Source of the DNA: Actinoplanes siamensis
GTDB taxonomy: Bacteria; Actinomycetota; Actinomycetes; Mycobacteriales; Micromonosporaceae
Direction of reading: 5' to 3'
DNA length: 64,000 nt
Assembly: GCF_016862395.1 (NCBI RefSeq)
Contig: NZ_BOMW01000012.1
Coordinates: 62,001 to 126,000, forward strand
The position numbers and the translations under genes were made by a program. How positions within the stretch are numbered: the first letter of the stretch is position 1; each line of letters opens with the position of its first letter. Shown here one piece after another: positions 35,445 through 43,312 of this stretch. Under the pieces are notes generated by a model that did not search any database, was not told the DNA's origin, and saw only the letters and a list, made by a program, of their open reading frames with translations.

Positions 35445-36188
35445 CTAGATGGAAGCCACCACGAAGATACGGCGGAACGGGAACGCCACGCGCCGGTGTC
35501 CGGCCGGATACGCGTCGGCGAGACGTCCGCCCAGCTCAGCCCGGAACTCCGTCCACTGGGGCGGGTCCAGCGCGGCCCGCACCGGCCGCAGCGCGGTCCC
35601 CTCCATCCAGCGCAGCACCGGATGCTCCGGCCCGTCCGCCGGCAGCAGGTGCAGGTAGGTGGTCTCCCAGGCGTCCACGTCGGCGCCGGCGAGCAGCGCG
35701 GCGTAGCCGGCCGGGTCCTCCACCGGCGACTCGCGCAGCACGTGACCGACGCCGAACTCGGCGGCCACCGCGCGCAGCAGCCGGTGCGACGGCGCGTCGA
35801 AGTTCCCCGGCACCTGCATCGCCAGCCACGCGCCGGGCGGCAGCGCGGCGGCCCACCGGCCGAGCATCTCCTGGTGTCCCGGCACCCACTGCAGTGCCGC
35901 GTTGGTCACCACCACGTCGGTGTCCGGCCCGGGTGCCCAGTCGGCGATGTCGCCGACGCGGAACCGCACGCTCCCCGGGCCGGCCTGCCGGATCATCTCG
36001 GGCGACGAGTCGACGCCGGTCACCCGCGCCCGCGGCCAGCGCTCGGCGAGCGTGCGGGTCAGCTCACCGGTTCCGCAGCCCAGGTCGGTCACGGCCCGCG
36101 GGGCGGTGGCGCCGATCCGCGCCACCAGGTCGAAGAACGGCCGGGACCGCTCGTTGCCGAAGCGCCGGTACACGGTCGGATCCCACAT
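35445..36188 (-). CDS. tam: Trans-aconitate 2-methyltransferase-like SAM methyltransferase
   Basis: This 247-residue class I methyltransferase starts MWDPTVYRRFGNERSRPFFDL, the Tam signature. The SAM loop is VTDLGCGTGELTRTLAERWP, followed by VTGVDSSPEMI. Known Tam proteins esterify trans-aconitate, an inhibitor of the TCA cycle. A GAGGGGA ribosome binding site precedes the ATG. It is divergent from the aldo/keto reductase, with a perfect 10-bp palindrome (36207-36216) in the intergenic region. Confidence 0.92.
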   Translation of the reverse strand: MWDPTVYRRFGNERSRPFFDLVARIGATAPRAVTDLGCGTGELTRTLAERWPRARVTGVDSSPEMIRQAGPGSVRFRVGDIADWAPGPDTDVVVTNAALQWVPGHQEMLGRWAAALPPGAWLAMQVPGNFDAPSHRLLRAVAAEFGVGHVLRESPVEDPAGYAALLAGADVDAWETTYLHLLPADGPEHPVLRWMEGTALRPVRAALDPPQWTEFRAELGGRLADAYPAGHRRVAFPFRRIFVVASI

Positions 36189-36206
36189 CTGCCGATCCCC
36201 TCAAAC

Positions 36207-36216
36207 CGTACGTACG
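36207..36216. promoter_or_regulatory. Palindrome CGTACGTACG in the tam/aldo-keto reductase intergenic region
   Basis: A perfect 10-bp palindrome lies 18 bp upstream of tam and 40 bp upstream of the reductase start. It is a candidate operator serving both genes. No regulator gene is adjacent. Confidence 0.3.
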
Positions 36217-36244
36217 TTTTTCTAACAACGTATCAGCTTGGCGG

Positions 36245-36250
36245 TAGGGT
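36245..36250 (+). promoter_or_regulatory. -10 hexamer TAGGGT, leaderless start of the aldo/keto reductase
   Basis: TAGGGT is followed by CTCCAC and the GTG at 36257. No ribosome binding site is present. Confidence 0.5.
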
Positions 36251-36256
36251 CTCCAC

Positions 36257-37234
36257 GTGGAAAAACGAAGCTTTCGCCGGATGGGCCGCGACGCGTCGGT
36301 GATCGGCCTGGGCGCCTGGCAGCTCGGCGCCGACTGGGGCGACGTCAGCGAGGCCGACGCGCACGCCACCCTGCAGGCCGCGGTCGACGCCGGGGTCACC
36401 TTCATCGACACCGCCGACGTCTACGGCGACGGTCGCAGCGAGCAGATCGTCGGCTCGTTCGTGAAGGACAAGCCCGGCCTCACGGTGGCCACCAAGATGG
36501 GCCGCCGGCTCCCCCAGGAGCCGGCGAACTACCACATCGACAACTTCCGGGCCTGGACCGACCGCTCCCGCGCCAACCTCGGGGTGGACACCCTGGACCT
36601 GGTCCAGCTGCACTGCCCGCCGACCCCGGTCTTCCACAGCGACGAGGTCTTCGACGCGCTGGACACGCTGGTCCAGGAGAAGCGGATCGCGGCGTACGGC
36701 GTGAGCGTCGAGAAGGTGGAGGAGGCGCTTGCCGCGATCGCCCGCCCGGGGGTCGCCAGCGTCCAGATCATCCTCAACGCGTTCCGGCTCAAGCCGCTCG
36801 AGCGGGTGCTGCCGGCGGCCGCCGAGGCCGGGGTGGGCATCATCGCCCGGGTCCCGCTGGCCAGCGGCCTGCTCTCCGGGCGCTACGACGAGCACACCAC
36901 GTTCGCCGCCGACGACCACCGCAACTACAACCGGCACGGCGAGTCGTTCGACGTCGGCGAGACGTTCTCCGGAGTGGACTTCTCCACCGGGCTGGAGGCG
37001 GTCCGCCGGCTGCGGCCGCTCGTCCCGGACGGCGTGACGATGGCACAGTTCGCGCTGCGCTGGATCATCGATCAGCCGGCCGTCACCGTGGTGATCCCGG
37101 GTGCGCGCAATCCCGAGCAGGCGCGCGCGAACGCGCATGCCGCTGATCTGTCCCCGCTGACGCCGGAGACCCAGGAAAAGATCACCGCGGTCTACGATGA
37201 GCTGATTCGCCCCCAGGTGCACGACAAATGGTGA
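36257..37234 (+). CDS. Aldo/keto reductase
   Basis: This 325-residue NADPH-dependent oxidoreductase has the catalytic set visible: aspartate and tyrosine in FIDTADVYGDGRSEQIVG, lysine in VATKMG, and histidine in DLVQLHCPP. The C-terminal cofactor-binding part reads VTVVIPGARNPEQARANA. The substrate is unknown. The GTG start is leaderless in appearance. Its stop overlaps the start of the small membrane protein gene at 37228. Confidence 0.93.
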   Translation: MEKRSFRRMGRDASVIGLGAWQLGADWGDVSEADAHATLQAAVDAGVTFIDTADVYGDGRSEQIVGSFVKDKPGLTVATKMGRRLPQEPANYHIDNFRAWTDRSRANLGVDTLDLVQLHCPPTPVFHSDEVFDALDTLVQEKRIAAYGVSVEKVEEALAAIARPGVASVQIILNAFRLKPLERVLPAAAEAGVGIIARVPLASGLLSGRYDEHTTFAADDHRNYNRHGESFDVGETFSGVDFSTGLEAVRRLRPLVPDGVTMAQFALRWIIDQPAVTVVIPGARNPEQARANAHAADLSPLTPETQEKITAVYDELIRPQVHDKW

Positions 37235-37476
37235 ACAAAGAAACCGGTATCCCGGACGGGCCGGTCCGCTTGCACGGCTGGCTGCCCATGTCACTCGGCC
37301 TGCTCGGACTCGTGCTGGGTGCGGTGTGGACGCTGCAGGGGCTCAACCTGTTCGAGGACGAGCTGATGAGCGACCAGCCGGTCTGGGCCGCCGTCGGCGC
37401 CGTCGTGGCCGTGGCCGGGCTGGTCCTGGTGGTCATCGGCATGCGCCGCCGCAACAGCGCACGCCCCGTCGCCTGA
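37228..37476 (+). CDS. Small two-helix membrane protein
   Basis: This 82-residue protein overlaps the aldo/keto reductase stop by 7 bp. Helices are at about residues 20-42 (LPMSLGLLGLVLGAVWTLQGLN) and 54-72 (AAVGAVVAVAGLVLVVIGM), then a basic tail. It has no recognised family. Coupled translation with the reductase suggests related expression. Confidence 0.72.
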   Translation: MVNKETGIPDGPVRLHGWLPMSLGLLGLVLGAVWTLQGLNLFEDELMSDQPVWAAVGAVVAVAGLVLVVIGMRRRNSARPVA

Positions 37477-37486
37477 CGAGCGCGGG

Positions 37487-37575
37487 GACCGGCACCCGGG
37501 CCCGGGAGCCAGGGCAAGGACCGGCACCTGGGCCCGGGAGCCAGGGCAAGGACCGGCACCCGGGCCGGGGCGCCG
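37487..37575. repeat. 32-bp tandem repeat after the small membrane protein
   Basis: Three copies of a 32-bp unit beginning GACCGGCACC start at 37487, 37519 and 37551, the last being partial. The remaining 270 bp up to the cold-shock terminator contain no supportable gene. Confidence 0.8.
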
Positions 37576-37850
37576 ACGCGAGGCCCGCGTCCACGCGGGG
37601 CGCCACCGCGAAGACGGCGCCCGCTTCCGGGGCGCCGTCGCGACGCGCCAACGCGCGAGACCGGGCGCCCGAACGCGACGCGCTAATGCGAGGACAGGCC
37701 GAAAAAGATCGGACCAATGCGCCGGACAACCCCATGAAGCACACGACCCGGCCGCGTGGGTGACTTCCCCTGGGAAGGCGGCGCCACACGCGACCGGGCC
37801 GGCATTAAATCGTTAATCGAGCTGCCCATAACAATGGGCCGCACAAAAGA

Positions 37851-37882
37851 GGCCCCGCAACCTCCGGCGAGGGTGCGGGGCC
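37851..37882 (-). terminator. Rho-independent terminator of the cold-shock gene
   Basis: A 14-bp stem with one mismatch (37851-37864 and 37869-37882), a 4-nt loop and TCTTTTG on the minus strand. It starts 60 nt after the csp stop. Confidence 0.88.
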
Positions 37883-37942
37883 CAGTCAGGCCGGCCTCCG
37901 CCAGGCGGCCGGCAAGCCGGCCTCGCGACCGGCGGCTTGGTC

Positions 37943-38146
37943 TCAGAGCGGGCGAACCTGCTCCGCCTGCGGGCCCTTCTGGCCCTGGGCGATCTCGAAC
38001 TCGACCCGCTGGTTCTCCTCCAGAGTGCGGTAGCCGCTCGTCTGGATGGCCGAGAAGTGGACGAACACGTCAGCACCCCCGCCGTCGACGGTGATGAAGC
38101 CGAAGCCCTTGTCTGCGTTGAACCACTTCACGGTTCCTTGCGCCAT
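37943..38146 (-). CDS. cspA: Cold-shock protein (CspA family)
   Basis: This 67-residue OB-fold RNA chaperone has RNP1 ([10 protein letters not shown]) and RNP2 (VFVHFSAI) both intact. It starts [17 protein letters not shown] with AGGAGAG upstream. It is monocistronic with a clear terminator. A long leader is likely, as in other csp genes. Confidence 0.97.
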   Translation of the reverse strand: MAQGTVKWFNADKGFGFITVDGGGADVFVHFSAIQTSGYRTLEENQRVEFEIAQGQKGPQAEQVRPL

Positions 38147-38363
38147 GCTGAACTCTCCTTCTGAAAATGCCGGCCCGCCCGACCGCGGCAGCGGAGCGCG
38201 GGGCCGATGACCGTTTTCGAGCAGCGGCGCCGCGAGGCGGCCCTTCAGAGGACGTCCCCTCCGTTCGGCTACGAGACACCTGGTGACCCTCCCGGGATCG
38301 GGCCGGTGTCGCGCCGCCTGGCGGAAGCAGCGAACCACGTACGCAAAAACTGGCCACACTGTA
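38147..38363 (-). promoter_or_regulatory. Probable promoter and long leader of the cold-shock gene
   Basis: The nearest good -10 hexamer on the minus strand is TACAGT at 38358-38363, which would give a leader of about 200 nt. I see no other gene in this gap. Long structured leaders are typical of csp mRNAs. The start site here is inferred. Confidence 0.4.
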
Positions 38364-38428
38364 CCCGAAAAACGGGCCGCAAAGCTGCCCCTCGAAGGAA
38401 TCCAATAAAGCATGGCAGATATGGAAAA

Positions 38429-38462
38429 GGCTCCCCACTTCATGGTTGTGAAGTGGGGAGCC
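38429..38462 (-). terminator. Rho-independent terminator of the DUF3618/DUF4235 operon
   Basis: A perfect 14-bp stem (38429-38442 and 38449-38462) has a 6-nt loop and TTTTCC on the minus strand. It lies 30 nt after the DUF4235 stop. Confidence 0.88.
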
Positions 38463-38492
38463 GTCACGACTCCTGTCTATACAGAAGTTGAT

Positions 38493-38765
38493 CTAGTCGG
38501 GCCAGTGACCGGTGACCCGCCGCGTGCCGATCGCACCACCACGGTGGACGGCCGCCCGCACCACCGAGAAGATCGCCCCCTGCAGCGCCGCCGCGGCGAG
38601 CACCTCACCCCAGCCGCGGTCCTCGTCACCGGCGTCGGGCGCGTCGTCGTCCCCCGAGGCCAGCTTCCAGACCTGCTTGAACAGAACACCGGCCAGCGCG
38701 CCGGCGGCCAATCCGAGCGCCATGTTCACCGGCTTCAGCGCGGCCTTCTCCAACTTGCCCGCCAT
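38493..38765 (-). CDS. DUF4235 family membrane protein
   Basis: This 90-residue protein has a first hydrophobic segment (PVNMALGLAAGALAGVLFKQVWKLAS) and a second (LAAAALQGAIFSVVRAAVHRGGA), the DUF4235 layout. Its start codon overlaps the DUF3618 stop by 1 bp. Function is unknown; the family is commonly found with holin-like and DUF3618 proteins, apparently in envelope stress operons. Confidence 0.85.
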   Translation of the reverse strand: MAGKLEKAALKPVNMALGLAAGALAGVLFKQVWKLASGDDDAPDAGDEDRGWGEVLAAAALQGAIFSVVRAAVHRGGAIGTRRVTGHWPD

Positions 38766-39241
38766 CAGCGCCGCCTCCCGCGCAGGATCAGGATCACGCC
38801 GACCACCGCGGCCAGCCCGGCCACGATCAGCGCCGGCGGGATCCGGCCGCTGCGCACCCGGTCCACGGCGTCGTGCGCCACGTCGCCCGACACGGCGGCG
38901 GTCTGGCCGGCCGCGTCCTTCACCGTCGACGACGCCTGACCCGCCGCGTCCTTCACCGTGGCGGACGCCTGACCGGCGGCGTCCCGGACCGTCGCGGAGG
39001 CCTGGCCGGCCACCTCACGCAGCCGGCCGGTGGCCGACACCGCCTGATCGAGCAGCCGCTGCTTGGTCTGCGAGACCTGCTCGCGGGCGCGGGCCTTGAC
39101 GTCCGCCTTCGCGGCCAGGGCCTGCACCGTCTCACCCAGGTCCGCCCGGGTCTGCTTGATCTCGGCGCGCAGGGCCACCAGATCCGGTTTCCCGGCCGTG
39201 CCGTTGTCCGGTTTCCCGGCCGTACCGTTGCTCTCGCTCAT
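38765..39241 (-). CDS. DUF3618 protein with an 11-residue repeat
   Basis: The ATG at 39241 with GGAGG upstream gives 158 residues. After a short duplicated GTAGKPD segment comes the DUF3618 core (LRAEIKQTRADLGETVQALA), then about three copies of an 11-residue repeat of the type GQASATVKDAA, and a C-terminal membrane helix (ALIVAGLAAVVGVILIL). The repeat should form an amphipathic helix lying along the membrane. Middle gene of the holin-DUF3618-DUF4235 operon. Confidence 0.85.
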   Translation of the reverse strand: MSESNGTAGKPDNGTAGKPDLVALRAEIKQTRADLGETVQALAAKADVKARAREQVSQTKQRLLDQAVSATGRLREVAGQASATVRDAAGQASATVKDAAGQASSTVKDAAGQTAAVSGDVAHDAVDRVRSGRIPPALIVAGLAAVVGVILILRGRRR

Positions 39242-39314
39242 GCCGCCACCTCCGCTTCGCTCCGGCGTCGCCACGAGTCCACGACCGAGCCGACTGATCC
39301 ACCCGCAAGCTCGC

Positions 39315-39746
39315 TCATGCCCGGCCCCGCTCCTTGACCGCCTGCTTGACCTCGTCGACATCGGCCTTCAGGCCCTCGATCGCGGCCTTCGGCTCCGGCG
39401 GGACGGCCCGGCGCAGCTGCGCGCGGCCGATCAGCGCCAGCACACCGGCCACCGCGAAGATCGCCACGGTGATCACGAGCGCGGCCAGCCAGAGCGGCCA
39501 GACCAGGTCCAGGGCGATGACCGCTGTCGCGATCAAGGCGCCGACACCGTACATGGCGAACACGCCCGCGCCGCCGAACAGGCCGACGCCGATCCCGGCG
39601 TGCTTGCCCTTCTCGGCGAGCTCCGCCTTGGCCAGGGTGAGCTCGTCCCGGACCAGCTTGCTGAGCTGCTCACTGGCACGCTGCACCAGTTCCCCGGTGG
39701 ACTGCTCGGTCAACGGTCGAGCCCTGCCGTTGAGCACATCGGCCAT
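39315..39746 (-). CDS. Phage holin superfamily-like membrane protein (PF07332 type)
   Basis: This 143-residue protein has an N-terminal amphipathic helix (LVQRASEQLSKLVRDELTLAKAELAEKGK) and two membrane helices, the usual pattern of the actinobacterial holin-like family. It is not a phage gene by context. First gene of the operon with DUF3618 and DUF4235. Confidence 0.85.
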   Translation of the reverse strand: MADVLNGRARPLTEQSTGELVQRASEQLSKLVRDELTLAKAELAEKGKHAGIGVGLFGGAGVFAMYGVGALIATAVIALDLVWPLWLAALVITVAIFAVAGVLALIGRAQLRRAVPPEPKAAIEGLKADVDEVKQAVKERGRA

Positions 39747-39812
39747 CGTTCCCCCTTTCGCTATGTCCGGTGTATGCCCTGATCACCGATGACTCAATCC
39801 TTCCGGAACGGG

Positions 39813-41003
39813 TCACCGCCCGGTCGTGGCCGCGACCGTGTCGTCAGTCCCCGGCGCGTGGCCGTCCGCGCCGCCGAACGCCGCGCCCCGGGCCTCGCCG
39901 TCGTCGCCGCCGCTGAACACCCGGGCATCCGCCGGCGCGTCCACCCTCCGAGCCTGACGCACCGGCGCCACCCCGTCGTCGAGTTCGTCGAGCTGGGTGC
40001 GCATCCGCGGCAGGGCGCCGCGCTGGTTCTCCCACATCCAGCCCACCAGGCGCTCGCGGACCAGGCAGCGCAGATCCCAGAGCGCCCCCGCGTCGGCCGC
40101 GCTGACCAGCGCGCGCAACCGGATCGTCCCGCCGGTCGCCTCGGTCACCTGCAGCACGCAGACCCGCTCGTCCCACAGCTCGGAGTTCTCGCAGACACGC
40201 CGCAGCTCGGCCCGCAGCGGCTCGATCGGCGTCGACCAGTCCACGTCGATCTCCGCGGTGCCGAGCACCGCGGACGTGCTGCGGGTCCAGTTCTGGAACG
40301 GCTTGGTGGTGAAGTACGAGGTGGGCAGGATCAGTCGCCGGTCGTCCCAGATCTGCACCGCGATGTAGGTCAGGGTGATCTCCTCGATCCGGCCCCACTC
40401 GCCCTCGACGACCACCACGTCGTCGACCCGGATCGCGTCGCTGAACGCCAGCTGGATGCCGGCGAAGACGTTCCCCAGAGTGCTCTGCGCCGCCAGAGCC
40501 GCGATCACCGAGACCAGACCGGCCGAGGCCAGCACGCTGGCGCCCAGCGCGCGGATCCCCGGGAAGGTCATCAGCACCACGCCGACGGTCAGGATCACGA
40601 TCGACGCGACGGTGACCCGGCGCAGCATCACCACCTGGGTCTTGATCCGCCGGCGGCGCAGGTTGTCCGGCACGTCGGTGCGCCACCGGGCGAGGGTCAT
40701 GTCCTCCAGGACCAGCAGCAGCGCGGCCACCAGCCAGCCGAACGCGGCGATGCAGCCGATCACCAGCGCGTGCACCACACCGGTCCGGCCGGGGAAGTCG
40801 CCACCCCAGACCCGGACCGCCTGCTGGATCGCGATCAGGGTCAGGGTCACCAGGAACGGGCGGTGCATGTTGCGGGCCAGATCGGCGGCGAGCGCGGACC
40901 GGCGGCCGATCCGGATCATCGCCCAGTGCGACGCCTCGACGACCACGATGGCCGCGACGGCAGCCCCCGCGACACCGAGAACGGCTGTCAGAACGCTGGA
41001 CAC
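39813..41003 (-). CDS. MscS-family mechanosensitive channel
   Basis: The GTG at 41003 with GAGAGGAAA upstream gives 396 residues. Four or so membrane helices precede the MscS pore and beta domain: ALAAQSTLGNVFAGIQLAFSD, then VDDVVVVEGEWGRIEEI and RRLILPTSYFTTKPFQNW. The C-terminal tail is acidic and disordered. It releases solutes on hypo-osmotic shock. A longer upstream start at 41096 is unlikely because homology begins after SSVLTAVLG. Confidence 0.92.
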   Translation of the reverse strand: MSSVLTAVLGVAGAAVAAIVVVEASHWAMIRIGRRSALAADLARNMHRPFLVTLTLIAIQQAVRVWGGDFPGRTGVVHALVIGCIAAFGWLVAALLLVLEDMTLARWRTDVPDNLRRRRIKTQVVMLRRVTVASIVILTVGVVLMTFPGIRALGASVLASAGLVSVIAALAAQSTLGNVFAGIQLAFSDAIRVDDVVVVEGEWGRIEEITLTYIAVQIWDDRRLILPTSYFTTKPFQNWTRSTSAVLGTAEIDVDWSTPIEPLRAELRRVCENSELWDERVCVLQVTEATGGTIRLRALVSAADAGALWDLRCLVRERLVGWMWENQRGALPRMRTQLDELDDGVAPVRQARRVDAPADARVFSGGDDGEARGAAFGGADGHAPGTDDTVAATTGR

Positions 41004-41155
41004 GAGGCTTTCCTCTCCATGATCGAGTGCTGTGCCAGCGCTCCAATTTGCCCTCTCCGGTGGCCGGCACACACCCGAACGGCGGATGTCGGACACAGCT
41101 CACACCGTGCCGCGCCGGGATGTCAGTCAGATCTTGAGATCCCGGTCGTGCCCGC

Positions 41156-41268
41156 GGCCCCGCCTCGGGCGTACCGCGAATCGGATTGTGCCTCTCAGAT
41201 CCGGAGAGGCGGCCACGCCGGTGGCCCCGCTCCCGGCGTACCGCCGATCGGCTTGTGAATCTCAGATC
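41156..41268. repeat. Imperfect direct repeat overlapping the DUF1206 gene end
   Basis: A segment of about 45 bp starting GGCCCCGC and ending CAGATC occurs at 41156-41201 and 41223-41268, offset exactly 67 bp. The right copy covers the last codons of the DUF1206 gene, so part of its C-terminus appears to have been duplicated downstream. Confidence 0.7.
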
Positions 41269-42086
41269 TTGCGATATTTGGCCTGGGCGAAGCAGTAGGC
41301 CCCGAACGCCGCGATGCCGGCGGCGATCAGCACCAGCAGCCAGACCCCCCACGGGTGCCCGGCCAGGGTCTTCAACGCCGCGTCCAGGCCACGGGCCTTG
41401 TCCGGGTCGTAGGTGACCGCGGCCGTGACGAACAGGACGCCGGCGATCGCGTACGCGGTGCCCTTGGCCAGGTAACCGGCCATGCCGAGCCGGACGATCG
41501 GCTGCCGGGTGGACGCCGGCATCTGCTGGGTGTTCAGGTGCTTGGTGAACTTCCTGCGCAGGCCGTAGACGAAAATCCCGATGCCGACGCCGAGCACCGC
41601 CAGGCCGGCCAGCCCGACGAGCCAGCGCCCGCCGGTGGACTGCATCAGCCCGGACGACTTGCTCTCGTAGCTGTCGCCCATCGAGGCGTTGGCGCCCTGG
41701 ACCACCTTGACCGCCATCCAGCCCAGGTAGACGTAGAGCACCGCCCGCACGCCGGAGAGCACCCGCTCGGCGACCGCTGTGCGGTTCTGCTCACCGCTCT
41801 CCCCGACGACCGCCTCGAAAGCCTGCCAGATCGCCATGGCGGCCAGGCCGATCGCGATGATCACGAGCAGTGTCTTGCCGTAGGAGTGGCGGGCCAACTC
41901 CTGCAGGGCGCCCGACTGGTCGCTCTCCTGGCCGGAGCCGCCGAAGGCCACCTGCAACGCGATCCAGGCGAACAGCAGGTGGATGATGCCGTAGCCGACG
42001 AACCCGCCCCGGGCCAGATACTCCAGAGGCTTGCTGTCGGCCGCGCGCGACGCGTGGTATTTGACGTTCGAGGCAGTGGAGGACAT
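41262..42086 (-). CDS. DUF1206 membrane protein
   Basis: This 274-residue integral membrane protein has the three repeated DUF1206 units of two helices each, seen as LARGGFVGYGIIHLLFAWIAL, VLSGVRAVLYVYLGWMAV and LGMAGYLAKGTAYAIAGVLFV. Each starts with a glycine-rich turn. Function is unknown. The ATG at 42086 follows a run of six G. It is monocistronic. Confidence 0.88.
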   Translation of the reverse strand: MSSTASNVKYHASRAADSKPLEYLARGGFVGYGIIHLLFAWIALQVAFGGSGQESDQSGALQELARHSYGKTLLVIIAIGLAAMAIWQAFEAVVGESGEQNRTAVAERVLSGVRAVLYVYLGWMAVKVVQGANASMGDSYESKSSGLMQSTGGRWLVGLAGLAVLGVGIGIFVYGLRRKFTKHLNTQQMPASTRQPIVRLGMAGYLAKGTAYAIAGVLFVTAAVTYDPDKARGLDAALKTLAGHPWGVWLLVLIAAGIAAFGAYCFAQAKYRKI

Positions 42087-42130
42087 GCCCCCCAATGTGA
42101 CCGAGCGCGCCGTCCGTCAAACTCCGGGTG

Positions 42131-42454
42131 CTATCGGGAGACCTGCACCTGGATCGCGCTCGGCGTCACACTCTCCAGGGACACCTGCAACCCGGCCACC
42201 TCCACCGCCTGCTGGCCCTTGGTGAGCGTGATCTGCTGGCCGGCCACCCGCAGGGTCACCGTGTCGTCGTCGGCGCTGACGAACTCGGCCTCCACGCCGA
42301 GCACCTCGGCGCTGGCGCTGGTCTCCCGCTGGATGGTCACCGTGCACTGATCGACACCACAGTCGACGCCGTCGCCGCCACAGCCGCCGACGAGCAGAGC
42401 CGCTCCGAGAGCCGCGGACACGGCAAAATTCTTTAAGATCGACACCCTTTTCAC
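42131..42454 (-). CDS. Putative small lipoprotein
   Basis: The GTG at 42454 gives 107 residues with a basic start (VKRVSILKN) and a lipoprotein signal ending LLVGGCGG. The mature part is beta-rich (AEFVSADDDTVTLRVAGQQI). There is no recognised domain. It is divergent from the acetyltransferase at 42511. The start could be three codons shorter. Confidence 0.65.
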   Translation of the reverse strand: MKRVSILKNFAVSAALGAALLVGGCGGDGVDCGVDQCTVTIQRETSASAEVLGVEAEFVSADDDTVTLRVAGQQITLTKGQQAVEVAGLQVSLESVTPSAIQVQVSR

Positions 42455-42510
42455 GGTACGTGGCCGGAGCCACCCCAAGCCGTGGATCCGGTCCCGCGAG
42501 GAGGCCTTTC

Positions 42511-42798
42511 GTGACTGACCACCTGGTGCACGACAACGTCGCGGCACACCGTTTCGAGCTCGCGGTGGACGGCGAGGTGGGGGCGCTGGCCAGTTACCGG
42601 ATGCGCGGCGAGGACGTGGTCGTCGTCCTGCACACCGAAACGCACCCGGATCTGCGGGGCCAGGGGCTGGCCGGTGAGCTCGCCCACAAGACGCTGGACC
42701 GGCTCCGCGATCGGGGCCAGCGGATTGTGCCAGCTTGTCCGTTCTTCGCCCGCTACATCGGCGACCATCCGGAGTACGCGGACCTGGTGGCCCACTGA
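42511..42798 (+). CDS. GNAT-type N-acetyltransferase (YjdJ-like)
   Basis: The GTG at 42511 has GAGGAGG 6 nt upstream and gives 95 residues. The acetyl-CoA loop is HPDLRGQGLAGELAHKTLD, and CPFFARYI near the C-terminus is typical of the small GNAT_2-like family. Substrate unknown. Confidence 0.9.
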   Translation: MTDHLVHDNVAAHRFELAVDGEVGALASYRMRGEDVVVVLHTETHPDLRGQGLAGELAHKTLDRLRDRGQRIVPACPFFARYIGDHPEYADLVAH

Positions 42799-43312
42799 GC
42801 GGGCCCCGGCATCCGGGACAGCCCCCACCCGGGAACCACCACCATCCCGAGCCCAGCCGCGCACGGTCCCCTCCACCTGCGCGTAACGGCCACGAACCCA
42901 GCCGAACGAGCCGGGCTGGCAGTCATGGTTGCTTCAACTCCCGGACACGACCAGGAGTTCCGGCCGGGAGCCCACCACCGCAACCGGCGAATCGGCAGGA
43001 ACCGGCCGACCACGCCGCCCGGCAACCAATCCCAGCCATCCACCACCAAGACCGGCGGCGCAAAGCGCAACCCACCCCAGCCACCCACCACCAAGACCGA
43101 CCGCCCCACCCCACACCGCGAGCGACAGCCCCGGAAAAGCAGCCCAAACCGCGAATTCACCCGATCGGGCCGCACCGCAAGTCTTCACACCCCGCCCACC
43201 CAGGGGGCTGACCCCTGACCACCATGACTCGGATGGGTGATCTTGGCCGGGGCGCCTGTGGACAACCCGCCACTGTGGATAACTCCCGTTGATCTCCGCG
43301 GGGCTGGGAGGA
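42799..43312. other. 514-bp gene-free region with strand-skewed composition
   Basis: The plus strand is rich in A and C between about 42940 and 43150, with a 24-bp near-exact repeat at 43031 and 43076. Open frames here look low-complexity and I do not support any of them as genes. Two DnaA boxes lie at the right end. Confidence 0.6.
43257..43282 (-). promoter_or_regulatory. Pair of consensus DnaA boxes
   Basis: On the minus strand TTATCCACA (43274-43282) and TTGTCCACA (43257-43265) are exact strong DnaA boxes in the same orientation, 17 bp apart start to start. No other replication-origin features are seen, so a DnaA-titration or regulatory site is more likely than an origin. Confidence 0.55.

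Noticed and set aside
39315-39746. Prophage, based on the holin-like gene
   Set aside because: No lysin, structural, integrase or attachment-site sequence is nearby; this holin-like family is a normal chromosomal membrane protein in actinobacteria.
42929-43240. Several overlapping frames of about 80-100 codons in the A/C-rich gap
   Set aside because: All are low-complexity, lack ribosome binding sites, and no frame shows the third-position GC bias of neighbouring genes.
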